NCBI GenBank assembly: GCA_002436765.1
Contig: DJNI01000056.1
Location: forward strand, 1 to 21,110
Length of the DNA stretch: 21,110 nucleotides
Reading direction: 5' to 3'
From: Clostridiales bacterium UBA6468
GTDB taxonomy: Bacteria; Bacillota; Clostridia; Oscillospirales; Oscillospiraceae
The notes beneath the pieces are model-generated. The model was not told where the DNA came from. It saw only the letters and a program-made list of their open reading frames with translations, and searched no databases. Positions 1 to 7,230 of this stretch are shown one piece after another. Positions within the stretch are counted from its first letter, which is position 1. The number at the start of each line of letters is the position of its first letter. Position numbers and translations under genes: made by a program.

Positions 1-1
1 G

Positions 2-319
2 GAGCTGGAGGACGTGTGCGACTACGTGGGCATCATGAACCGGGGCAAAATGCTGCTGGAAAAGAGCCTTGCGGACATGCAGGGCAGCACCGTGAAGCTG
101 CAGCTGGTGGGCGACGCCCCTCAGGAGCTGGACATTCTCAACGCGACGGTTTCCGGAAGGCTGAAGACCCTGATCGTCCGGGGCGAGGCCGAGGAGGTCG
201 GCGCGAAGATAGCGGCGCTCAAGCCCGCGTATTTTGACGTGCTGCCGCTTTCGCTGGAGGAAATCTTCATTTACGAGCTGGGAGGCGTGGACTATGAAAT
301 CAAAGACATCCTTCTTTAA
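2..319 (+). CDS. ABC transporter ATP-binding protein, C-terminal fragment (5' end outside window)
   Basis: The reading frame is open from the first base and ends in TAA at 317-319, giving about 105 residues of a C-terminus. It opens with ELEDVCDYVGIMNRGKML, which matches the stretch just after the switch histidine of ABC ATPases (SH-x-x-x-E-x-EDVCD...I-x-x-G-x). The Walker A and B and signature motifs would lie upstream of the window. The rest is the variable C-terminal domain of BcrA/YtrB-like ATPases that partner ABC-2-type exporters. Its last 26 bases overlap the permease gene, so the two are translationally coupled and very probably form one transporter. The substrate cannot be told. The ABC ATPase assignment is firm; the subfamily is inference. 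Confidence 0.85.
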   Translation, partial: ELEDVCDYVGIMNRGKMLLEKSLADMQGSTVKLQLVGDAPQELDILNATVSGRLKTLIVRGEAEEVGAKIAALKPAYFDVLPLSLEEIFIYELGGVDYEIKDILL

Positions 320-2204
320 TAAGACCGTGCTTAAAAAGAACCTGACCCGGTTCGCCCCGGTGATGGCGGTGTACACCCTGTGCCTGATTCTGGGCATGAT
401 GATGCTGTACCAGAACAATCGGGAAATGGGGCGGACGTTCTGGTTCGCCTCCCGGATGGGGGAAGTTATTCAGGTCATGGGTCTTGTAAACCTGTTCTTC
501 GCGCCGATCAGCGCCATGCTCCTGTTCGGCGACCTGTACAATTCCCGGATGTGCAGCGCTCTGCACGCCATGCCCATGCGCCGGGAGACGCTGTTTCTGA
601 CCAACGTGGTTTCCGGGCTGCTGTTCTCCATGATCCCCACGGCGGTGATGGCGCTGCTGTCCGTGCCGCTGCTGAACGCGACCATTGTGAAAAACGCGTG
701 GCAGATCGCCCTTTGGTGGTACGTTGATACCAATCTGCAATTCATCACCTTCTTCGGCGTGGCGGTTTTCAGCGTGTTCTGCACCGGCAACCGCTTTGCC
801 ATGGCGGTGGTGTACGCGGTCTTAAACGGCGGCGCGTATATCCTTTACTACATTATCAACACCCTGTATACGCCCATGCTCTTCGGCGTGGTCACGCCGG
901 ACAGGTGGGTCAATCTGCTGACGCCTGTGGCGAACATGACCAACGACGCGTATGTGGCGGTGGAGGATTTTCACCAGCTGTCGCTGCGGTTCTACGGCCG
1001 GGAAAGCGAAATGGTGGCGGCGTTCAGCGTCGATCAGGGGAAGCTTACCGCCCTGCTGATCTACGCGGCGGTGGGCATCGTCTTCGCCCTTGTGGGACTG
1101 GTGCTGTACCGGAAACGGGACTTGGAGTGCGCCGGGGATGCCATCGCGTTCCCCGTTTTGCAGCCGCTGTTTCAGCTGGTCTGCGCCGTGGGGGTCGGTG
1201 CGCTGGTGGTTATGTGCGTGAACACCTTCCTCGCGTACAGAATTGATGCCAGTACCTCGATGGTTTATCTCATTCTGTTCTGCGGCGGCGCTGCCGGTTG
1301 GTTCGGGGGAAAGATGCTCCTGAAGCGCACCACCCGGGTGTTCCAGCTGCGCAGCTGGGTCGGGCTGGGCATTCTCACCGCCGTGGTCGCCCTGAGCCTG
1401 GTGGCCACCCGCTTTGACGTGCTGGGCATTGAAGACCGCATCCCGGACGTGGAGGACGTCAGCTCCGTGACCCTGAATTATAGCGACTTAGAGCTGACCG
1501 ACGAGGAAGACATCCGGCAGATCACCACCCTCCACGCCATGGCGCTGGAAGATCACATCGAAAGCTACGGCAACTATCCCCTGGCCTACATCCAGCACCG
1601 GGAGGAAAAGGAAAAGCACCCGGTCATGCCGGAGGACGGCTTCGTCTACGGCGAGGGCGGCTACAACGAGGACGGGCCGATGCTGACCACAGACAACGTC
1701 CAGATTCAATATAAGCTGAAAAACGGCTGCACCATGACCCGCAGCTATATTATCTGGGCAAATCTGGACGAGGGTAAGATCGTAAACGAGTACACAAGCC
1801 GCTGGGAATTTGTGTGGAAGCAGGCGCGGTACGGCTATCAGGATGACTTTAATGTGTCGGACATCACCTCCATAAACATTGGCAGCGTGACCCTGCATGA
1901 ATACCAGATCACCCCGGAGCTGGTGCAGTCCCTGCTGGATGCCGTCAAGGCCGACTGCGACGAGCGCACCATGACCCAGAGAGATGCTTACCATCTGGGA
2001 TATTTCTGGGAGTACGACAAATACAACGAGGAGCTGTACAAGACAAAGTCCCTGACAATTTCCCTCTGGGGGGAAAACAACGTGTATGCCACCGGCGCGT
2101 ACCTGTCTGTCTTCGCCGACTCCGCCCACACGCTGGAATGGATGCGGGAGCACGACTGCCTGACGGAGGAAGTTGTGGAGGAAGCGCCCATTGTGCTGGA
2201 CTGA
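294..2204 (+). CDS. ABC transporter permease with large soluble C-terminal domain
   Basis: 636 residues. The ATG at 294 is chosen because GGAGG (281-285) lies 8 bases upstream; the frame is open further upstream but only as ATPase shadow. Residues 1-15 are basic and polar (MKSKTSFFNKTVLKKN). About nine hydrophobic segments then follow up to about residue 370, among them FAPVMAVYTLCLILGMMMLY and FQLVCAVGVGALVVMCVNTF. From about 375 to the end the protein is soluble, acidic and rich in Asp, Glu and Tyr, and probably lies outside the membrane. The length and layout recall clostridial permeases annotated with a DUF6449-type C-terminus; that name is from memory and unverified. It overlaps the ATPase gene and precedes a lipoprotein by 14 bases, so the three are probably one export or envelope-stress operon. 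The cargo is unknown. Confidence 0.8.
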   Translation: MKSKTSFFNKTVLKKNLTRFAPVMAVYTLCLILGMMMLYQNNREMGRTFWFASRMGEVIQVMGLVNLFFAPISAMLLFGDLYNSRMCSALHAMPMRRETLFLTNVVSGLLFSMIPTAVMALLSVPLLNATIVKNAWQIALWWYVDTNLQFITFFGVAVFSVFCTGNRFAMAVVYAVLNGGAYILYYIINTLYTPMLFGVVTPDRWVNLLTPVANMTNDAYVAVEDFHQLSLRFYGRESEMVAAFSVDQGKLTALLIYAAVGIVFALVGLVLYRKRDLECAGDAIAFPVLQPLFQLVCAVGVGALVVMCVNTFLAYRIDASTSMVYLILFCGGAAGWFGGKMLLKRTTRVFQLRSWVGLGILTAVVALSLVATRFDVLGIEDRIPDVEDVSSVTLNYSDLELTDEEDIRQITTLHAMALEDHIESYGNYPLAYIQHREEKEKHPVMPEDGFVYGEGGYNEDGPMLTTDNVQIQYKLKNGCTMTRSYIIWANLDEGKIVNEYTSRWEFVWKQARYGYQDDFNVSDITSINIGSVTLHEYQITPELVQSLLDAVKADCDERTMTQRDAYHLGYFWEYDKYNEELYKTKSLTISLWGENNVYATGAYLSVFADSAHTLEWMREHDCLTEEVVEEAPIVLD

Positions 2205-2218
2205 AGAAAGGAAACATA

Positions 2219-3034
2219 ATGAAAAAGAAAATATGTCTCATGTTGGCGGTGATGCTGCTGCTTCTTTCCGCCTGCGGCGGGAAGAAAGCGCCGGAGACCA
2301 CGGCGCAGAAACCGAGTACAGCTGCCACGGAAAGCACCCCCGTGGAAACAACGGCAGAACCCACCCAGCCGGAAACCGCCGCCCCTGACCGAAACGACGC
2401 TGCCCGCAGTGCGTTCCAGCGGGCGCTCCGGACCGTCCATGACGAGCTGCGCTGGCCGGAAATGTCCGAAATGGGAGAAATTATGCTCTGGGAACCGGGC
2501 ACCATCGAGGATGAGCAGTTTGCCGTCACGGACGTGGACGGAGATGGGGAGGAAGAACTGCTGGTCTCCATATTCAACACTGCTGTGGCGGGAATGTGCG
2601 AGACCATCTATGGCTATGACCCCCAGACCGACGGCGTGCGGGTGGAGGCTTGCAATTATGTGGGAGTGGCCCATTATCCCGGTATGCTCAAGGTGGATGC
2701 TGCCCACAATCAGGGATATGCGGGGTATGTTGTCTGGCCTTACACCATTGCGTATTATGATGAAGCGGAGGATGTCTATAAAGACGCTTTCTACGTGGAT
2801 GCATGGTGCAAGGAACTGTCCGACTATGATTCCTATACGCAAACGGCCTACCCGGATGACGTTGACACGGAACACGACGGCTATGTCTACCTGATAACGG
2901 AAAACGGAGAGCGGCGGTTCGTGAACCGGGCGGACTACGAAAAATGGGAAGCGGAGATATTTGCCAATAAGGAGCCCCTGACCATTCCGTGGCAGAAGAT
3001 CACGACAGCGAATATTGATGCACTTGTAAAATAA
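2219..3034 (+). CDS. Small secreted lipoprotein of unknown function
   Basis: 271 residues. The ATG at 2219 has an AAAGGAAA site at 2207-2214. An earlier in-frame ATG at 2138 lies inside the permease gene and would destroy the signal peptide. The N-terminus MKKKICLMLAVMLLLLSAC is a lipoprotein signal with lipobox LSAC, so lipidation at Cys19 is expected. A Thr/Ala/Pro/Glu-rich linker follows to about residue 60. The globular part has TDVDGDGEEELLV at about 104-116, an Asp-rich loop like those in VCBS/FG-GAP and calcium-binding repeats. Aromatic segments with many Tyr and Trp follow. It sits 14 bases after the permease gene and before a terminator, so it is the last gene of that operon and may be an outside accessory to the transporter. 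I do not recognise the family. Confidence 0.8.
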   Translation: MKKKICLMLAVMLLLLSACGGKKAPETTAQKPSTAATESTPVETTAEPTQPETAAPDRNDAARSAFQRALRTVHDELRWPEMSEMGEIMLWEPGTIEDEQFAVTDVDGDGEEELLVSIFNTAVAGMCETIYGYDPQTDGVRVEACNYVGVAHYPGMLKVDAAHNQGYAGYVVWPYTIAYYDEAEDVYKDAFYVDAWCKELSDYDSYTQTAYPDDVDTEHDGYVYLITENGERRFVNRADYEKWEAEIFANKEPLTIPWQKITTANIDALVK

Positions 3035-3054
3035 CCAAAAACCAAATCAAGAGG

Positions 3055-3099
3055 CAAGCCCGGAATGTGAAAATGTAACATTCCGGGCTTGTGTTTTTT
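3055..3099 (+). terminator. Rho-independent terminator after the lipoprotein gene
   Basis: A perfect 14-bp stem (3055-3068 with 3078-3091, CAAGCCCGGAATGT) with a 9-base loop is followed by TG and six T (3094-3099). It closes the ABC transporter/lipoprotein operon. Its right arm runs into the -35 region of the next promoter. Confidence 0.92.
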
Positions 3100-3117
3100 C
3101 CGGAAATCTTTTATAAT
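3089..3117 (+). promoter_or_regulatory. Sigma-A-like promoter for the sensor operon
   Basis: TTGTGT (3089-3094), 17 bases, then a perfect TATAAT (3112-3117). Transcription should begin near 3124, leaving a leader of about 24 bases before the response regulator ATG at 3148. The -35 matches in three of six positions and overlaps the end of the upstream terminator hairpin, so the promoter is probably modest in strength. Confidence 0.6.
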
Positions 3118-3147
3118 CAAATCAAGAATACGAATGGAGGGCTGAGC

Positions 3148-4365
3148 ATGGGAAAGCATCAGGTGTTGACCGTTCTGGTGGCGGACGATGAGCCGGAGCT
3201 GCTGGGCGCCGTCTGCCAGCTGATCGACTGGGAATCTCTGGGCTTCCGTCTTGTGGGGCGCGCCGGGAACGGGCTGGATGCCTTACAGCTGGTGGAAGCG
3301 CTTCAGCCGGATTTCCTGCTGACGGATATCCGGATGCCGTTTATTTCCGGGACGGCTCTCACCAGACAGGCGAAGGCCGTCCAGCCGCTGCTGCAAGTGG
3401 CGTTTTTGAGCGGCTACGACGATTTTGAATACGCTAAGGCCGGGATCGAGGACGAGATCGTGGCCTACCTTCTCAAGCCCATCAGCATGGCGGAGCTGAC
3501 GGAGGAGCTGCGGAAGATCCACGACAAAATTGAGAAGCGCCTTGCCAGCCTGACCCGGCCCCAGGGGGGTGCGGAAGCGCTGCGGATGGTCACGGCTACG
3601 ATGCTGTTGGACGAGTACGCCAGCCCGGAGCCGTCCGCCGCGGTGGAATCCCTGCGAAGCGCCGGAATGGAAATCCGCGGGGACGAGCACATCGTGGTGG
3701 CAGCGTTCAGTCTGCCCGACGGGGCGCATCCGGAATTGCTTCCCATGGCGGAGCGGATTTTCTCCCGGGCGTTTTCCTGCTGCGGATTTACCAGCGGCGA
3801 CCGGGCGGTGCTTCTGCTGGCCTCCATAAACGGGTTCGGGCGGCTGTACGCATCCCTGGACGAGCTGCGGCAGGCCACCCGCCGGGCATGGGGCGCGGAA
3901 GCGCTGGCGGGCATAAGCAAGGAGTACGCGTCCCTCGGCGAGGGACACGCCGCTTACTTAGAAGCCATGGAAGCCCTGAAGATCGCCCGGAGCGGCGGCG
4001 GACTGTACGCCGCCGGGGGCTGGGACGATATGGCCATGCTCTGCGCCCGGGCGCTGAAGATCATCGAGAAGGAATATATGGACGAGGAGCTGTCGCTGCA
4101 ATCCGTCAGCGAGCGGCTGCACATCAGCGCCAATTACTTGGGCGCGAACATCAAGAAATTCTACGGCGACACCTTCATGAACCTGCTGATCAAGAAGCGG
4201 ATGGACGTGGCGCTGAAGCTGCTGTGGAGCGGCAGCAGCCGCATTGCCGAGGTGGCGCGCCGCTGCGGCTACGCCGACCAGAGCTATTTCGGCTACTGCT
4301 TCAAAAAGTACTACGGCAAATCCCCGGCGCGGATGCGTCAGGAGCAGAAAGAGGCCGACGCATGA
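3148..4365 (+). CDS. AraC-type response regulator (YesN family)
   Basis: 405 residues, ATG at 3148 preceded by GGAGGG (3136-3141). A GTG at 3091 is in frame but lies inside the terminator and lacks a ribosome site. The receiver domain (about 5-125) shows the acidic pair in LVADDEPELLG (Asp13, Asp14), phosphorylation-site Asp60 in LLTDIRMP and Lys110 in LLKPI. A less conserved middle region follows. The C-terminal 100 residues form an AraC double helix-turn-helix, with SLQSVSERLHISANYLG and IAEVARRCGYADQSYFGYCF as the two recognition units. The stop overlaps the kinase start (ATGA), so the kinase is its partner. By position the likely targets are its own operon and the mglB promoter. The family is certain; the sugar signal is inferred. 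Confidence 0.93.
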   Translation: MGKHQVLTVLVADDEPELLGAVCQLIDWESLGFRLVGRAGNGLDALQLVEALQPDFLLTDIRMPFISGTALTRQAKAVQPLLQVAFLSGYDDFEYAKAGIEDEIVAYLLKPISMAELTEELRKIHDKIEKRLASLTRPQGGAEALRMVTATMLLDEYASPEPSAAVESLRSAGMEIRGDEHIVVAAFSLPDGAHPELLPMAERIFSRAFSCCGFTSGDRAVLLLASINGFGRLYASLDELRQATRRAWGAEALAGISKEYASLGEGHAAYLEAMEALKIARSGGGLYAAGGWDDMAMLCARALKIIEKEYMDEELSLQSVSERLHISANYLGANIKKFYGDTFMNLLIKKRMDVALKLLWSGSSRIAEVARRCGYADQSYFGYCFKKYYGKSPARMRQEQKEADA

Positions 4366-6071
4366 GGAAAAAGGGAGTCAGCATGAATCTTATCACGGCG
4401 CTCACGCTCACGGCGGTTGCGGTGAGCGTGCTTCTGTGCGCCAATCTGGTCTTTATGCAGACCTATCGCCGGACGCTGCTGCGCAACGCCGAGACCACCA
4501 GCCGTCAGGCCATCGCCCAGGCGGGCAGCACCATGAACGAATACCTGGAGGACATGAACGACGCGGTGACGCTGCTGACCGGCTACCTCGACCTGCCCGC
4601 GGAGGAACGGGAGGCGCGGTTCGAGGCGTTCCTGGAAATCCGCGCCGACGTGGTGGCCGTCACCACCTACGACGCGGAGGGGGAAATGCGCAACTGCTAC
4701 AGCCTTGGCCGCCGCCTGCGGGAGGACATCCTGCAAAACCTCTCCTTCGACCCGGACAAGCGGGCGCTTTACGAGGGCGGCTACATTTCCGCCCCCCACG
4801 TCATGTCGATTTTCGTAAAGGACTACCCCTGGGTGGTGACCATCGTCCGCCCCACCACCACCGGAGAGGGGGAGCGGTACATCGCCGTGGATGTGAGCTG
4901 CTCCAATATTTCCACCTATATCAGCGGCGTGGGCATCGGCCAGCGGGGCTACTGCTTCCTGGAGGACACGGAGGGGAACCTGGTCTACCACCCCCAGCAG
5001 CAGCTCATTTACTCCGAGCTGAAAAGCGAGAATACCGACCTGACGGCCTCCCTTCCCGACGGGACGCACGTGGAGGGGAGCACCATCTACACCGTCCAGA
5101 CCCTGGAAAACGGCATCTGGCGGGTGGTGGGCGTCAGCTCCTTTCAGGAGCTGATCACCGACGGTATGGGGGAGATCATGCGCATCACCCTTATCGGCGC
5201 GGCGTTTATTTTAATCGCGGCGGTGCTGCTGAGCCTGATGCTTTCCCGGGTGCTGTCCAGCCCCATTCACGACCTGGTCGTCGCCATGCAGAGCTTTGAA
5301 AAAACCGGCGAGGGCTTTTCCTATGAGCCGGTCACCGGCGTCCGGGAGGTGGAGAACCTGTCGGCGTCCTTTGACCACATGGTCAAAAAAATCCAGAAGC
5401 TCATGGCTACGGTGCGCAGTGAGGAAGTTAACCTCCGCAAGACGGAGCTGAAAGCCCTACAGGCGCAGATCAACCCCCACTTCCTGTATAATACCCTGGA
5501 CTCCATCTCCTGGATGTGCGAGCAGGGGAAGAACGGGGAGGCCGTGGCGATGGTCAACGCGCTGGCGCGGCTGTTCCGCATCAGCATCAGCAAGGGCCAC
5601 GAGCTGATCCCCATCCGCAGCGAGGTGCAGCATGCCCGGAGCTACCTGCAAATCCAGAGCGTGCGCTACAAGGAGCAGTTCTCCTACCACTTCGATGTGG
5701 AGGAAGACTGCACGGAGTACCTGTGCAACAAGATCACCCTCCAGCCCATCATCGAGAATGCCATTTACCACGGCGTCAACGGTCTGGTGGACGAGGGACA
5801 TATTGAGATCCGCGTCCGCGCCGAGGGGGAGGCCGTCCTCTTCACGGTGGAGGACAACGGCGTGGGCATGGAGCCGGAGCAGATCGAGGAGATTTTCCGC
5901 CGGAAGCCCGACGGGAAGTCCGGCATCGGCATCAAGAACGTCAACGACCGGCTGAAAATCTGGTTCGGCGACGCCTACGGCATCACCATCGAAAGCGTCC
6001 CGGACGAGGGAACGAAGGTGACGGTGCGCATGCCGAAGGTACGGGAGGAGGCGGAGTATGAAAAGCATTAA
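4362..6071 (+). CDS. Sensor histidine kinase, Cache-HAMP-His_kinase type (YesM family)
   Basis: 569 residues from the ATG at 4362, which overlaps the regulator stop by four bases. An ATG at 4383 with AAGGGAG at 4371-4377 is an equally credible start. There is a membrane segment at about 9-30, then an extracellular region of about 240 residues with the double-Cache signature GQRGYCFLEDTEGNLVYHP. A second membrane segment lies at about 274-294 and a HAMP linker near 295-350. The His_kinase domain (LytS/YesM type) carries phospho-acceptor His373 in QAQINPHFLYNTLDSISWM. The ATPase domain has NAIYHG, VEDNGVGM and GIGIKNVNDRL. The next gene, overlapping by 14 bases, encodes a sugar-binding lipoprotein that may present ligand to the Cache domain. 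This is comparable to XylFII-LytS, where a periplasmic binding protein works with a LytS-type kinase; the analogy is inference. Confidence 0.93.
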   Translation: MRKKGVSMNLITALTLTAVAVSVLLCANLVFMQTYRRTLLRNAETTSRQAIAQAGSTMNEYLEDMNDAVTLLTGYLDLPAEEREARFEAFLEIRADVVAVTTYDAEGEMRNCYSLGRRLREDILQNLSFDPDKRALYEGGYISAPHVMSIFVKDYPWVVTIVRPTTTGEGERYIAVDVSCSNISTYISGVGIGQRGYCFLEDTEGNLVYHPQQQLIYSELKSENTDLTASLPDGTHVEGSTIYTVQTLENGIWRVVGVSSFQELITDGMGEIMRITLIGAAFILIAAVLLSLMLSRVLSSPIHDLVVAMQSFEKTGEGFSYEPVTGVREVENLSASFDHMVKKIQKLMATVRSEEVNLRKTELKALQAQINPHFLYNTLDSISWMCEQGKNGEAVAMVNALARLFRISISKGHELIPIRSEVQHARSYLQIQSVRYKEQFSYHFDVEEDCTEYLCNKITLQPIIENAIYHGVNGLVDEGHIEIRVRAEGEAVLFTVEDNGVGMEPEQIEEIFRRKPDGKSGIGIKNVNDRLKIWFGDAYGITIESVPDEGTKVTVRMPKVREEAEYEKH

Positions 6072-7020
6072 GGTCATAGCCGTTTTTCTGGCGCTGCTGG
6101 TGTGCCTTTCCGGCTGCGCCGGCGCCCGTCAGAGCAGCGGGACGTACAATATTTATCTGATCGCCAAATCCGCTGCCACGGAGTTCTGGAAATCGGTCTT
6201 TGCCGGGGCAAACGCCGCGAAATCCGAATATAACGTGCATCTGACCATCCTCGCCCCGGACACGGAGGAGGATTTTGAATTGCAGAACGACTATATCCGT
6301 CAGGCCGTGGCCGACGGGGCGGACGCCATCGTCTTCTCCGCCATCAGCTACACGGAAAACGCCGCCGCCATCGACGAGGCCGTGGCCGCAGGCGTCCGGG
6401 TGGTGGTCATCGACAGCGACGTGGATTCCGAAGGCGTTTCCGTGCGTATCGGGACGGACAATGTGGCCGCCGGGCGCATGAGCGCGGAGGCCGCGCTGAA
6501 AACGGAGCAGGAGGAGATCGTCGTAGGCATCGTCAACGCCTACGCCGAGACCCAGAACTGCCGGGAACGGGAGCAGGGCTTCCGGGAGGTGCTGCTTGGG
6601 GACAGCCGGGTCAGGGGCATTTACGCCGTCAACGTGGCCACCGACGCCCTGGAAGCCCGGCTGGCGGCAGAAAAGCTGCTGCGGGAGCATCCGGAGATCA
6701 ATGTGCTCATCGGCTTCAACGAGCCGCTGGCCGTGGGCGTTGCCCAGGCGGTGGACTCCCTGGGGCTGACGGGGCAGGTACACGCCGTATCCTTCGACAG
6801 CAACATTAACTGCATCGAGCTGCTGCAGACCGGGGCGGTGGCCGCCCTGGTGGTGCAGAACTGCTACGCCATGGGCTACCTTGGCGTAGAGAAGGCATGG
6901 CAGGTTCTGCAGGGGGAGAAATTCGATCCCGCGGCGCTCATCGACACCGCCACCACCATCGTTACCAAAGAGAATATGTTCACCATGGAAAGCCAGAAGG
7001 CAATGTTTTCCTTCGGCTGA
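6058..7020 (+). CDS. Periplasmic sugar-binding lipoprotein, probable sensory partner of the kinase
   Basis: 320 residues, ATG at 6058 with GGGAGGAGG at 6043-6051, overlapping the kinase gene. The signal peptide ends in lipobox LSGC (Cys20). The rest fits the ribose/galactose type I binding-protein fold (Peripla_BP_4): YNIYLIAKSAATEFWKSVF near the start, then YIRQAVADGADAIVFSA, VVVIDSDVD, RIGTDN, LIGFNEPLAVGVAQAVD and HAVSFDSN. It lacks the calcium loop seen in the MglB of this locus. Its arginine codons are mostly CGG (7 of 12 counted), unlike the CGC/CGT-only mglB, suggesting much lower expression. Overlap with a kinase gene, not a permease gene, argues for a sensing role. Alternatively it is a second transport receptor for the same permease. 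The ligand is not known from sequence. Confidence 0.88.
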   Translation: MKSIKVIAVFLALLVCLSGCAGARQSSGTYNIYLIAKSAATEFWKSVFAGANAAKSEYNVHLTILAPDTEEDFELQNDYIRQAVADGADAIVFSAISYTENAAAIDEAVAAGVRVVVIDSDVDSEGVSVRIGTDNVAAGRMSAEAALKTEQEEIVVGIVNAYAETQNCREREQGFREVLLGDSRVRGIYAVNVATDALEARLAAEKLLREHPEINVLIGFNEPLAVGVAQAVDSLGLTGQVHAVSFDSNINCIELLQTGAVAALVVQNCYAMGYLGVEKAWQVLQGEKFDPAALIDTATTIVTKENMFTMESQKAMFSFG

Positions 7021-7095
7021 GGGACAGCGTGACAGCATATTCCCCTTTTTCTTCCGTCTTTTAGGGCTTATTGCACAAAAACGGAGCGCGTTTTT

Positions 7096-7109
7096 TGGAA
7101 GCGGCAAAA
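7096..7109 (+). promoter_or_regulatory. Candidate catabolite-responsive element (cre)
   Basis: TGGAAGCGGCAAAA fits the left half of the cre consensus (TGNAARCG) exactly and the right half with two mismatches. It lies about 55 bases upstream of the mglB -10 box, where CcpA could act on a sugar operon. One degenerate site in an A/T-rich stretch can arise by chance, so this is a weak call. Confidence 0.25.
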
Positions 7110-7141
7110 AATTTTGAGAAAATCCCCGGGGAAAAACGACT

Positions 7142-7168
7142 GTGAAAAAGTTTCCTATCTGATACAAT
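7142..7168 (+). promoter_or_regulatory. Probable promoter of the mgl-gal operon
   Basis: TACAAT (7163-7168) is a good -10. The best upstream -35 is GTGAAA (7142-7147) with a short 15-base spacer, so the -35 is poor. A good -10 with a weak -35 fits an activator-dependent promoter, and the AraC-type regulator encoded upstream is the obvious candidate. The 210-base gap (7021-7230) also holds a GACAGC-GT-GACAGC direct repeat (7023-7036) and a TCCCCGGGGA palindrome (7123-7132). I saw no gene or terminator in it. Confidence 0.5.
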
Positions 7169-7230
7169 AGAGTTACGGTGAAGCCGAATCGGCGGAACCG
7201 GAAAAAATGAAATTTATGGAGGAAAAAGCA

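Noticed and set aside
3888..4361. Upstream in-frame extension of the histidine kinase
   Set aside because: This part overlaps the AraC domain of the regulator in another frame and would place an Arg/Gly-rich segment before the first membrane helix.
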